Positions 23,101-35,804 of a stretch of 64,000 nt of DNA are shown in pieces (the first letter of the stretch is position 1; every line of letters starts with the position of its first letter). The position numbers and the translations under genes were made by a program. The DNA comes from Phoebastria nigripes (taxonomy: Eukaryota; Chordata; Aves; Procellariiformes; Diomedeidae): positions 3,341,049 to 3,405,048 of the forward strand of contig JAYKAV010002788.1 in the NCBI GenBank assembly GCA_035582835.1, in the 5' to 3' direction. Below the pieces are notes generated by a model. It worked only from the letters and a program-made list of their open reading frames with translations, had not been told where the DNA came from and did not search any database.

Positions 23101-26100
23101 GATAAACAGCAGTTGGGTGCCACAGATGAAGGGGAATAACCGGTAGGCTTTTAACAAACAAGTAATATGTGCATAGAGCAGATACTGAAATGCATAAACC
23201 TTGCAGTATTTTACAAAAGCAGGCAAAGGAGGTTAACCCATCCACACAGGTAGAGTCCTATAGCTCTAAGGTCTCTGTGCTTCACTGCCCGCTCTCCCCT
23301 TCCCCTGGAGGCAGCCGCTGCTGAGATGGGACAGCTGAGCTGCATGTGAAGCAACTCCTAACGCACTGAAGTTTTCAACCTGACGTGTTAAAACAAACTC
23401 CCTCTCACCCAAGCAGGAGAGTGAAAAGAAGCCCAAGGCGTGATTCTGCATGGAGGTAAAACAGCCCAGGTGACACAGCCCCTGATACCTGAGCAGGGTC
23501 ATTTCCACACATGAACAGCAGTGTTTTGCACCTGCTTTGCACAGATGCACGTGCCTACGCAGTGCCCAGCGTGGTGAGGGACACACTGAGTCACGTTCAA
23601 TGCAAAGTCATTAAAGTGAATTAAATGAGTTTTAATATGTTACCATCCTCTTAGGTGAGGTCCAGTCACTGACTGTATGTACTTTCCTGGGACTAGCTCA
23701 CACCGCTCACCGGGTAGACGGAAATGGCCAAGCTGGAACAGGGAGCTGGCAGAAGACCTTGGAGAGCTGGGTATGCTGTCCTACTGCCATCGGAGGAGCG
23801 GGAAATAGCAGAGGTGGGAGCAGGGACAGTAGTTTGTACCCTCCCATTCCACCTTCCCAAGCTCTGGTGTAGCTGAAATATGTAGCAAACATTTTTCAGC
23901 TGCTTACTTTGCCAATGGTGAGAGCCAAACTTGACCCATGTTAGCATTCCCTGGGTCTTGCTACCTCAATGCCCAGAAGCAGCTCCATTTCTCCTGATGA
24001 AATGGAGATGGTGCTTTTATTTCTCTGTCAGGCTTAGAAAAGCCACCACACAGCAGAGCAGATAGAAGGAGAGCTCAGATAAGTCTCACAAAGGGGGAAA
24101 ATCCCAGGCTGAGTGTGGGGCCAGGTGCCCAGGACATCCCCAAGCTGTCCATTCACAGGTAACCTAGCATGCCCCTCACGAGGCCACCTGAGCGCTGGTG
24201 GAAACCAAAGTGTGGGGCTGGGAAGTGGCGTAGCTGAGAGGGATTAACACTGCTGTGCCCTACGTGCTGTAAGTTTCCACTGCTTACGTGCTGGGAGGGA
24301 GCGAGTTCCTCCTGCCCGGCATGCGACTGCCTCAGCCCTGGGCTGCACGCTGCCTAGCCCACACCTCGGCCCTGCTTGGCTTCACACGCGCTGCGCAGTG
24401 CCTTCACACAGATATATTTCTCAAGCTAAAAAAAGTTCTGGTTAACTGTTGTGTTGACCGTGAGGCCTAGCTGTGCTATCTAGGAGGGAAAAAGAGGCCA
24501 CCTGGAGCTGCAAAATCTCACGAGCCTGCAAAATAAGGAGGGCAGCACACCGGTGGGAGGTTGGATAGTTAGCGGAGTGGCAGAATTCCTGCAGCAATAC
24601 AGAAGTGACTCATTTTCACCCCGCGGTCCCTCCCCCAGCCGTAAGAAAAAAAAGAAATTACTTTTTACATATTTCCTGGAATATCTGATTTTACTAGAAG
24701 TGCACTTTACACTCCTGTTATGAAAGGGAATCCAGTCCAGTGGGACAAAGTCATTCTTGGAGTAACTTTCAATGAAATCAGGAGTTGCAACTGGACTGAC
24801 TTTGGCGTAACAAGTCCTCAGGATATTGGTGGCTGCTACAGTCATGTTTTTGTAGGCAGTCTGGATCTACTAGTTTTCCTAGTATAATAATTGCAGTAAG
24901 AACTGTGATGTTTTGTAACCAAACTAGTTTATACTGGCAAAAGCCCTACTTTGAATGATAGAGAAGTGACTTACACTGTTAAATTTGTTTCAGTTCTTAT
25001 TTGGGAATTGCTATTCTATTATAAAATGTCTTTATGCTGTCTGCACAATAGGTGGGGATGATTACTTCTGCATTGTTATAACAATACCATTTTCCAGCAT
25101 AGACAAGATAAAATGTTTAAACTTTTGTTATNTTTTGTAAAACACTAACATCAGAACATAGTTTGGAGCGGAAAGAAACTATTATCTTAAAATGATAAAA
25201 TGGATTGATGCCCTAGATTAGCCTGCAAGGCAAATTCTGTGTGACAATAAAAGAATAGAAGTCACAAAAAAATCTAGACTATTTTCTTCATTTATTTTTA
25301 TCAGGCTTGGGATCTTTATTTCCTAAGCTCCATGCATAACCACCTGCATGAACCCAGAGCCTATATATTTCTATTTTAATTTCTACGATCCCAATTAATC
25401 TTGTTTGCAGCATGCAGAGAAATTGAGCAGTATTCTGTACGTGATACCAGTTAGTGTCATACCCACTTAGAAATACATTAGCACTGTGGTATCGCTGCCT
25501 GGCCAGCCCACGGGGCAGCGGGACACCAGCAGCCTTGCCATGGCCAGTTTGGCTGCAGGCAGGTCTAAGGAGCTTTTCGGAAGCGGATGTTCACTGGGAG
25601 CATCTCCTGAAAGTGAAAGGCAGTGTGACAGAGCACGAATTTGCAGGGATAAAATCTAAGTATGGGGCAGTGTAGGGCATCTCCTTGAAGGTGGGATTTC
25701 ACCTTGTATTTTGTCAGGGAGAGAATGGAGATAGATAGGCTCTGAAGGCATTGAAAGCAAAGACAAGCAGCTGTGTTTGATGGTTTAAAATTATAGGAAA
25801 TTCAGTTTGTGCATGTTGAGAACAGCTTTACAGTATTTTCATATGTATAGCATGCACCTTAGAAAAACTACAGATCAGTGCCGTACTGTTCCTTAAAATA
25901 AGCCCCCAGATAACTTGCACAACACCTCAGCAGAGGCAAGAGAGATGGTGAAGGAGAAAGAGTCCGTAGGATCCTAGCAGGCGATCTACCAGGGAAGAAG
26001 GGGCTCTGGGCTACGTGAATGTGCAGATTGCTTCTGCGTGGCCCATCGTGGATTATACTAATGAAAACCAGGTCCTCTGGCCTAGAGCCTCCCCTTGATG

Positions 26101-28816
26101 ACCTGCTTCCTGAGGCAACTTGGAGCTCACAGCAATTAGGCTGCAGGCGGGAGAAATTTGCTCTGGGGGTGGTGGGGCTATTCTGGCACCCTGCAGCCGC
26201 CTTTCCCCAGGGCTCCTCGCTCTCTTGCCCATCATGGTGTGTATCCTTGATGCGACAGCGATGGGGCCTTGGGACACCAGGAAAGGTGGTGCTGGAAACA
26301 AACAGCCGCTGCCAGCAATTTAATGGCCTGCGACTCATTCGCGGCGAGCCCCGAGGGGTGTGTGATGCTCAGGGGTGTCACAGCAGCAGCAGCAGGATGC
26401 CTCGGGCTGCGCCCCTTCCTGCAGCAACCTGGGGCACAGCAAAATTGCTCCACCCGCTCTGCATCTGCAAGTAAGTCCATCTGCATGTATACAGTAATAC
26501 CATCAGCCATAATATAAACGGGCTTGTATAAATTGGGTTGAATACTTCTACTGAGATAAGGATGTCAGTGGAAAAGGGTGACAAAACAGCAAGCAAAGAG
26601 AACAACTTTTGCAGCAGCTTAAATATCCGCAGGGCAAACGTGCATGCGTTCACAACCAGAGAAAGGATGTTGCAGCAATCAAGGCAGAAGAGAAGGAGAG
26701 TCTGGCACAGTTTTGGCTGTGAGGCTAGCTAAAAAAGACCGTATCTTGTAGATATTATCCCAAAATAGTCTGCAAGACTAAAAATAGCATGGATATATCA
26801 AGGTTTAAAAAGAGATCAGAACTGAAGCCTATGAAAATTGAGAAAGTCATATGAGTACAGAAAATCAGCACAAACTTCACAGCTTACAAAAGACAGAGAA
26901 ATGGAAATTAAATTATACTAACTCACATTACCTAGTCTCAATCTCCAGACACCTGAGCCAAAACAAGCAGACAGTTTTATTTACTGGTTTCTCATTTTTC
27001 CTGGGATATACAAACTGTAGGCGCTGTATGCCAGACCTCCTGTGCTTCTCGTGTACAGACCATGTTTCTTGCTTGCACAGGCCCCTCTCTTCTGCCAGCA
27101 CCTCAAGCATGTGCTTTCATGGCTACCTCAAAAACTGCCTGGAGGACTGAAAAGGGGAGAAGCAAGAAACTGGCTGTGTCTGGAGGAGCAGGCTGTGCTT
27201 TCGGCAGGCCAGACACCTGCCTCAGGTTTGCGGGGTTTTGCAAAGTACCTCATGTGCCACTTTCTCCTGTCAGTGGGTTAGGATGCCCACCGCATGAGGC
27301 TGGCATCCTGATCTTGAACAGGCAGGCGCCAAGCTGCCCAGAGAGCAGCAGGTCTGGCTGTGAACAGGGACCGGCAGCTCAGACGGGCAGCTGCTTAGCA
27401 AGTCTTGGCACCACCAGGGGTGTAGGCAGCTGCTTGGGGGCATTTGGGACTTTAGTTTTAGACTCAGGACCCTTAGTTAAGCATATATCCTGCTTAGGTA
27501 CTCTAATCTTTCATCTTATTTAACCCTCCATCCCTGCTCAGGAGTATTAAGGGTTTAATTCGGCATTTGCAACAGGACCCAGATAAATGAAGAGCTTAAG
27601 GTGAAAGGACAAGGTAAGCAGAGGGGCTGCAGCAGAGGCTGATCCTTGTCCCATCTGCGGGACAGCACAGAGCCCTGTCATTCATGCTGTGTGTTGCTGC
27701 AACCACTCGACATGAGCCGGCTCAGCATGGTTTGGCCAGCCCCTGCATGAGGGTGCAGTGCTCAGTCCTGGGAGAGACAAGAGCAGCCACGGGAGGAGCA
27801 GGCAGGCTGCTGGGGCAGCTGCAGCACCTCCTGGGGTGGCATGGGGAGAGGAAGGAGGGAACAGCCCTTCTCAAAGCCCTGCTTGGACAGTCATAGCCTG
27901 CATGCAGCTGTAGGGCCACAACCAGGCTGGAGACCCAAGTCTTACTCCAGCTGTAGTTGAAGGGTTAATGCCCCAGTCTACCCCACCCTGGCTCATCACC
28001 ATTCTCCTGTTAACCACGACTACCCTCCCAGGTTTGTCAGCGAAACTGCTTGTAGGTACTTCCCTCGGCCCTCTGGAGTCGAAGCGAGCTGCGCTAGCTC
28101 AAGCAGTTGAAACCCAAGGTCTGCCTGCATCTAGTTCATTGCTAGTAAATAGGCCAAGGAAAGCTGGCAGGGGTGTGTGTGCCTGAGTGCTGGGAGAGTG
28201 GTAATCTCTTCAGCCGACAGACCTGGAGTTTAAAGATTGGCTTATACACCTCTGTGGTGATTTGCCCCACGCACCCAGAAGCTAAGGCAGCTGACGTTTG
28301 CTTTCCATGGCTTGTTGTGTTTGGTGCGAGCTACACCGAGAGGGCGAGTCTGGTCAGAGGAACTCCAGATGTGCTCAACCTTTTCTCATCCCCACACGCC
28401 CCTTGACTGCCTCTTCCCCATCTCGGCAGTTACCTACAGCTAGCATATAGGTCCACCCAGGGCCAAGCAAAGCCACACCGCCCTGTGCACGCTGCCAGGG
28501 GCACAGCCCCTCCCTGCTGGAACGAGGTGTGAAAGCAGGGGAGTGCGGACGCTCCTGGCGATGCACGGCGTGCATTCCTCTGCCTCGGCGGGGGCAAGAG
28601 AGCCGTGCCGCTGAGCTGCCTTCTCGCTTCAGTGATTTTCATGCACCTAGTTGCTTGCAGCTAGGAAGAAATTGTTTCGGTGCTGCTTTAAGCGCTGGGA
28701 TCTTGACTGCTGGGCCCTGGCAATGTAAAGGAGAGGGAGATGCTCTCCTCATACGTGTAATACATCTCCTGTGGCGTAGAGGGGTTTGGGGTTGAGCTTA
28801 TGAGAGCACAGAATTT

Positions 28817-28870
28817 GCAAGTTCTCACCTCTTCCTTTCTTCTCAAGCACTCTCAGACCAATATGCCGCA
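28817..28870 (+). repeat. Dispersed short repeat, copy 1
   Basis: This segment (containing 'ttctcaagcactctca') aligns with 29592-29648 at roughly three-quarters identity, in the same orientation about 0.8 kb away. The family is unknown. Confidence 0.4.
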
Positions 28871-29591
28871 GACTCTAAACAAACCGTTTCCTTGCAAGCG
28901 TCTGTACTACCAAGTTTTATGTAATTCAGAACTGCAAAATCACTTTCTCCGGGTACCTTAGTGAGCATCAGGGTGAGATACTCTGACAAGGGATCCGAGG
29001 AGACCTGGCGTTCACTTCTCTGGACAAGCGAGAACCTTATTCTCTCTAAATAAGATGATTATCAAGGGGGTGTTTGTGCCCATTCTTGTTTTTGGGGACT
29101 CTCCTTTCCCTTTGCTGCCATGACTCATTAAAACTCGTTAAACCAGAGTATGCCTAGCAGGAGAACATTTAATTACACAGCAGTTGCAGGGTAGTGATGG
29201 AATTTAGGTTTGACAGGCTGATGGCAGGATGGCTTTATCTACAAAGCTGTTTAGATGTCAGTGTAGCCAATTCCATCCATAGGGCTGGGCAAGCTGTACC
29301 AGGCACCAAAACAGCGAGGAGGAAGGTAAAATACGTGCCAGGAGCAGGCTCGGGACACTGGTGGTTTGCATAAACAGCCTGAAAATGTGCCTGTCATCAC
29401 CATGTCTGGGTCAACGTGTGGAAACACTATCTGGTAAACCAACAGCCTCGCACTGCACAGTGACCTAGATAGGAAATACGATGCAGGGAGGGAGAAGGTG
29501 AGACTGTGCACTGTTGTAACACATGGATCAGGTTATTTGCTGCTGCTTTTATCTGGCTATAAGAGTTTAATAGTCAATAAACCACTTGGAA

Positions 29592-29648
29592 ACAAGTTCT
29601 GGCCTCTCCCTTCCTTCTCAGGCACTCTCACACCAACACAGCGTGCAG
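29592..29648 (+). repeat. Dispersed short repeat, copy 2
   Basis: Partner of 28817-28870 (shares 'aagttct', then 'ttctcaggcactctca' and 'accaa'). It is either a small old duplication or two relics of one interspersed family. Confidence 0.4.
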
Positions 29649-32515
29649 CCAGACCAATTTATGAACAATGTATTTCAGTACTTAGCAAAATATTAACAAA
29701 ATATTCTGAAAACCACTGTACACATCTCAGCTACGTGTGCACCGCTTCAAGAGTACAGCTTAAGGTTTCTGTGAAGCTGCTCAGAGGGATTACACCAACA
29801 TTGGAGTGGCTGCTCTTCTCTTGTGTGTGTAAACAGGTTTGTTTACATGAAGAAAACTGTCTCCACTCTGGCCTTTGAAATTGCAGTAGACAATTCAGTT
29901 GAAGCAGGCTCGGATGGGCTAGGATGATTTTGCTCACTGGAGTCAAAAAGCAAGGGAAGTGTTTGGGAGCTAATGCATGCTACTATTTGAAATCCCTTCC
30001 CATTTGTACACGTTTTGTCACGGTGTACTTAAATGCCATACATATGACCAAGTAATTGTCATCAGTTTTGGTTTTGGGGTTTTTTTCCTTGTAATTTACC
30101 TTATAATTAGCACATTGTATCATACATTCTAGCCCATCTAAGATCAGATTGTTCTGATTTTAAAACTCTACCATAAAACCTTAGCACACTGAAAGAAATA
30201 AGAACGGTTCTGGCACGGAAAGCACATCTCCCTCACCTTTAGAGAAATTGTATCTGGATGACACTTTCAGGAAGGCAGAGGGATGATAATCTTGTAGGGC
30301 AATGGCTCAGTGTTCCTATATTATCATTTCCATATTATTTTTATATCAACGAAATAAAGATCTCTCTTAACTCAAACTCTGCTGGCAGGAAGAAAAACAT
30401 TTAAAGATTGCATATCAAAGGTCTTTGAGATCAAATAATAACTTATCTATAGCCCAGTGTGTTTAATATGCAGTCTGTGAGCAGGAAAATGGTTTGCTTT
30501 CATTTTTCATTCTTCTGTAGACAGAATGTTGTCTCCCAAATTAGCTTTGTTGGCTCCAAATTACTGTGCTTAGTCAAAATTAAGCCTCTTTTTTATATTT
30601 TCAGATTTTTTTCCCCAAAATAATCAAACAGGTAATGGAGTATTCCTCTTTCAAATGCATAGTAACCGAGATTTTTATATTACCATGAAGCTGAGCTCAG
30701 AAGTCAGAGTGAAATTTTCCTTTTTCAATCCCATTTTTTAAGTTATTTCTTCTGAAAATAATACATGAAGCTTGACCCCAGCAAAATTTTTGCCCCACAT
30801 TTAAACTGTACATAAATCTTGGAAAATACACTGTAGCTAAATTTTGGAAGACAATGCTTTTTAACGTGCTGTCACAATCAAGGGACCTACGTTAATGAAA
30901 ATGGACAGTGTTAGGACAGATTTTTCTAGCTTCTGTAGCAGTCAGCTGGTTTTCTTCTATTTACATTATTTTTTAGAAACAAAGTTCCAAGTGTTTTGCT
31001 CTTGGGACTTACTCTACAGTTATGTCTGTGATTATTCTGTCGCATATTATCTCACTCATGACAGTCCATCAGAACAATTAAAAAATTTCTACATGGTAAA
31101 CTACCGTAGTTCTTACAGCATTTATTGCTGTTTTCACTGATCCCAGTGAAACCATTTCTCCGTTCGTTCTGGAGAGTGAATGATCTCCTCTTCAGGAGTG
31201 TTTCTTGACTGATGGAGGGAGTATCAGGTATCTTTCTTTGTCATTTGCATATGACGGTTGCTGTGGCTGCATTTTCCACTCTGCCAGCAGTAGTTTCTGT
31301 GTAGGATCTAAGGGAATTTCTCCCTGCACACACATTTTTGGGAAGAGCCTTCCATCTTATTCTCCTCTCAACCTGTCTGCAGACCTCATCTCACCTTCAA
31401 GGAGATCCCGTTCCCCTTCCCGGTCCCACCACACCGCTCCGCAACTCTCCTTCCGTTGCCTCCATCGGAGCTCGGCACTCCCCTGCAGAGCGGCATTGCA
31501 AAACCTCCTCTGAGATGAAGACCTCCTCTATTTATAGAGTGCTGAGGCTAGATGAAAGTTTCCAGAGAGCTTTCTGGAAGGGCTCCCATCTAGCTGCTCT
31601 GAAAGCTTACAAAGGGAAACGAGCTTGCTACCTTGCTTCATAGCTTTGCCCTGCATATAGCATTCACTAAACCTGTGCAGTAAAATATATAGTGCACCAG
31701 GCAAGCATTTGATGTTATACATTGGCATTTATGAACCTCTGAAGAAGTTTTCTTCCTGACATGCCTCATCCATATCTGGATTACAAATGCAGACTCAGAG
31801 GCTTGGGGCAGATTCTCTAACATGAACCCACATTCTCAATTGATTTTTATCCTAGGTTTGCGATTCAGTGCTATTTTACAGAGAGGGAGAAGTGTTTTTA
31901 GCTTCGTACTGTAGTTTTTTCTTAAAAGATTCAGTCTTCTAATGCTGATATTTTTAAATCGAAAGTAAGGTTCCATTAGCAAAGGCACTGCTGAGTGTTG
32001 CTCCACAAAGATATGATTCAGCATTTCTTTTACTCATGTCACAAATGAAACATGGAGTACTTCTTAAAATAGGGGAGAAATGGTCACCCTAGCTAAAATC
32101 AGGTAGGACCCAGGCTGGGTACGCAGAGTAGGCATATCCACAAACACACGAGCCTTTGTGTGTATATGAGCTAGCCACGTTTGGCCTCTCACATTGATAA
32201 GTTGCTGTTTATTTAAAAAAAAAAAAAAAAGGCAGCAAGCCCTTAACTACTTTTGCCCACAGCACATGGCTTTTATTGGAGGATATGTTTGCACAAGGGA
32301 GGAGTGTTGCCTCCCACCCCAATTTCAACAACACGTACCATTTGGTAAATAGGTGAGGACAGAGTCTGTATCTATTCTCTGCCTATCCCCTCCAGTTCAA
32401 ACTCTATCTATATCGCACAGTGAGGAAACTGTAATCTGAGGAACCCTTTTAGGAGTCTGTTTTTTAATGAAAACTCCTGAACATGGTCCTAGCATTAGAC
32501 ACAGTCTGAGGTTAA

Positions 32516-32584
32516 CCCCCCCAAAAACAAACAAACAAAGAAACAACAACCAAAAAACCCCAACCGCCACCACCAACAAAAGAG
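32516..32584 (+). repeat. A/C-rich low-complexity tract
   Basis: A run of C and A with interspersed 'aaacaaacaaac', 'aacaacaacc' and 'ccaccaccaac' units, with almost no G or T. No element body was recognised around it. Confidence 0.7.
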
Positions 32585-35500
32585 AGAATAATGCCGGGGG
32601 AAAATGTAAGCCTAATAAAACAGTAAGGAAAAAAGTGAAATCTGCCTCCTGACAAGATAAGCATTATCATCTTCCATTGCACCGTGGGTGGATGAAGAAA
32701 GTGTAAATTGCTTGCTGACCTGCCTTTTGCTTCTGCATAAAAATGAAAGGCCATTTCTTCCAGTACCAATAAATGCCACCTTATCTCTAGGTCACTAATT
32801 AGCTAGCTGGGTGAGCAAGGAACAGGTTCAGGGGTAGCAATTTTAACAGTGACAAACCAATGCAGCACGATAGCAAGACTCAGACGCAACCCAGCCTTAA
32901 TTACAGCTCTGTAGCACGTACTATCACTCTGAGAGCAAACCAGAGATGTTAATAATTCATATTCAGCTGTGTGCTTGCACAAACTCCTGGTAAGTTTAAT
33001 TTTCTGGGGCCTAATATTTAGGTAGTGCTTTGTAGGAGCTCTCCAGTGTACAATTCCAGCATTATGTTTTACTGGATTCATTAACAGCATTGTGCCATCT
33101 GAACGTCCAATTGAAAGAGATAAAACGAATAGTGTCAATTTAGATCATGCAGGGGGAAGACAACAATTTTTCATACTAATATAGGAATTTAAATTACTAT
33201 ATATGCACTACTAGCATTCCTGGTTTAGTAAATATCTGTCCTTGGTATGAGTTGCTTGGGAAGTGCTTTAAAACATGCTGAAATATCTTACTCTGGTATT
33301 AGACTAAGAGTATTTGCACAGAGGGTTGTGCTTGTTAACATAGGAAAAAAGAAGACGCAGAACACTGTCGTAACGAGAGTGCATCAATATCACAATTTTT
33401 AATACCACATTTGTTCAGTTCTAAAATCTCAAGAACTATTTTAATCAACAGACAGAAGCTTTCAACTACTAAAAACTGAAAAGGAAAAAAAAAAACTTAC
33501 AAAATGTGAGTTCCTGGCATGCTGTTCACAGAATCAATAGCCTAAAACACCTCTCCCTGCATCCTTAGATAGCAGAATCAGCTGATGCTAGCCATTATCC
33601 TGTCTTGGTATAGAATATCCTGCACTTTGGATCTGCTGATTCTCTCAATACAGTTTCAAAAGGAAAGGCTTCTCTCTCAGTTAGGGAGAAAGTAGAAATG
33701 GGTCAAGTTATAAAATATGAAGTAAATAAGGGTGAAGTTATATGACATGACTGAGTCAGCTTACCGTTCTGACTTGGGTGGTCCTGCTTTTCCCTCCCTG
33801 ACTCCTGGCCCTGCTGGTCCACACCCTCTCTTGCACCACATCAAACCACTCGGTAAGCCGATCCAACTTGTTAATCCAACAGAAAACTATTCTCTTGAAC
33901 TGACTCACCAAAGGGCTTGACAAGCGTGGTGCTAAGGAACATGCTTCTGGAGGGAGCAGAACCACCCCTTTCGGTGGGCAGCAACTCAACACCGTGGCTT
34001 AAATGTAGCACAACTGAAGAAAGCGTTGGAGAAGGGCACAAGAGGAGCACTGAAGGCAATCAGAAGGGCATGGGGTAAAAGCCTGTGTCTTCGGGAAGGA
34101 TGGAAATGCAAGAAGAGGCATCACGAAGCCCTTGGGAGCAACAGGACATTGCCTCCTGATATGCATCAGAGGGGTGCATGGGAACACACAGGCACTGTCC
34201 TGGTAGAAGGGGGAACGGAGAGTGCAGGAGAACACGGTGCTGAGCTGTACTGAGTCCATCCAGATTGCGATGGCTCTTCAGGGTTCAGGCTCACAATGCT
34301 TGTGTGCGTGTGCATGTCTGCAGCCAGCCCTGGCAAAGGTGAGCTCTTCAGGACAGATCTGATATCTTTATAGTTTAACAAAACATGAGCTATGATATTG
34401 TATCCCCATTGTTCAAGAAAAGGGGGAGGACACCATTGTTCACTTGGAAAACAAACAAAAATGAAGCCTGCCCCCATTCTTCTCAAGAAATTGCCTCATA
34501 AAAAAAAAATCAAATCCCTAAGTCTTACTGAGGAATAACACCTAGTCAGTCTTATCAGTTCAAAAACTCCCTCGCTATTGTCTTTTCCTTCCTCTCTTAA
34601 ATTACCGAGACAGGTTTCTCCTTTCATAGCAGCAAATGTTTGAAGCTCGCTCTTTTCTTGGAATCTCTCTTACTGGTAAAACTGCCTCGGTAAGAAAAAG
34701 AATTCAGAGATACCAGAAATTGTGCTAGCCAGCTGGAGAAAGGGAAAAGAAGCTGCATCTTCACTCAAAGATAGAATGTCCAGTCTTTCAACAAATACAT
34801 CTTTATGGCTTCAGGAACAATTCTTGAGTTCCTCTCTTGAGCTCTGGGTAATAGTTTCCAGGGAATCGGGGAAAAAAACCAGAGACTGTAACTCATTAAA
34901 TAGCAGGATATATTGTAATACATGAGCTGAGGCGCTCTGAAGCTTCCCAAACCAAGGGGCACAGAGCAAACTGTCCTTCGTGCCCACACCCCAGGACATC
35001 CCTGTTCTCTTTTCCAAATGCAAGGCCAGGCACTGGCAGAAGAGAGGACTACGTGCCTGGCAGCTGAAAGACGAGGAAAGAGAAAATATGATGTGCAATA
35101 AATCAGGTACGTGCAAAATAATCATGGCAGGCCACATCATCTTAACACTGCTCGGCATTGTTTCCACCTTGATGATCTTTCAGCATGTCACGATGCTGAA
35201 TTATGATGACACACGGGCAGGAAGCACATATCAGATGCAAAGTGAAAAGGTCATGTTATGATTGTGGCCCTACGAAGCGCTGGAGAGACTTTCTTTACAT
35301 TGGAGTCCCTTGTTCTTATGCTGGAAGACTTGTCTGCACCGAAATAGAGAAAAGCTTCCGGAGCAGTTCAGATAAATTTGACCTACATACAGATAAAACA
35401 GGAATCTTTTTTTTCCAAAACTGCTTATCGCTGTATCAGTGCATGGATTTCAAATAGTGTTTAAAAAATGTTCTTTAAAAGTAACTTTCTGTCCATAACT

Positions 35501-35784
35501 GGACTTTAAGCACCCCGAGGGCCTGCTGGCTTGCTTAAGTTAGAGGCCAAAAATGTACATAATTGTCAATCTTTAGCAAGACAGGGAGTTGTTTTCTAAC
35601 CAAAGCCAGAAATACTCCCTCTGGAGAAACCTCACAAACAATGTGGAAAAAGCTTTTGAACTTTCCATGGTACAAAATTTAAAATGAGGACAAAACTGGA
35701 GTGAGTCAGTCTTGAGCATTTTCTAAGCTCTGCTCCATTTCCATAGCTTTACAGATATAGACATCTGGTAGCAGCATTTTCAGT

Positions 35785-35804
35785 AAAAAAAAAAAAAAAA
35801 AAAA
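35785..35804 (+). repeat. Poly(A) tract, 20 bp
   Basis: Twenty consecutive A in the intergenic spacer; no recognisable retroelement immediately upstream. Confidence 0.85.
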
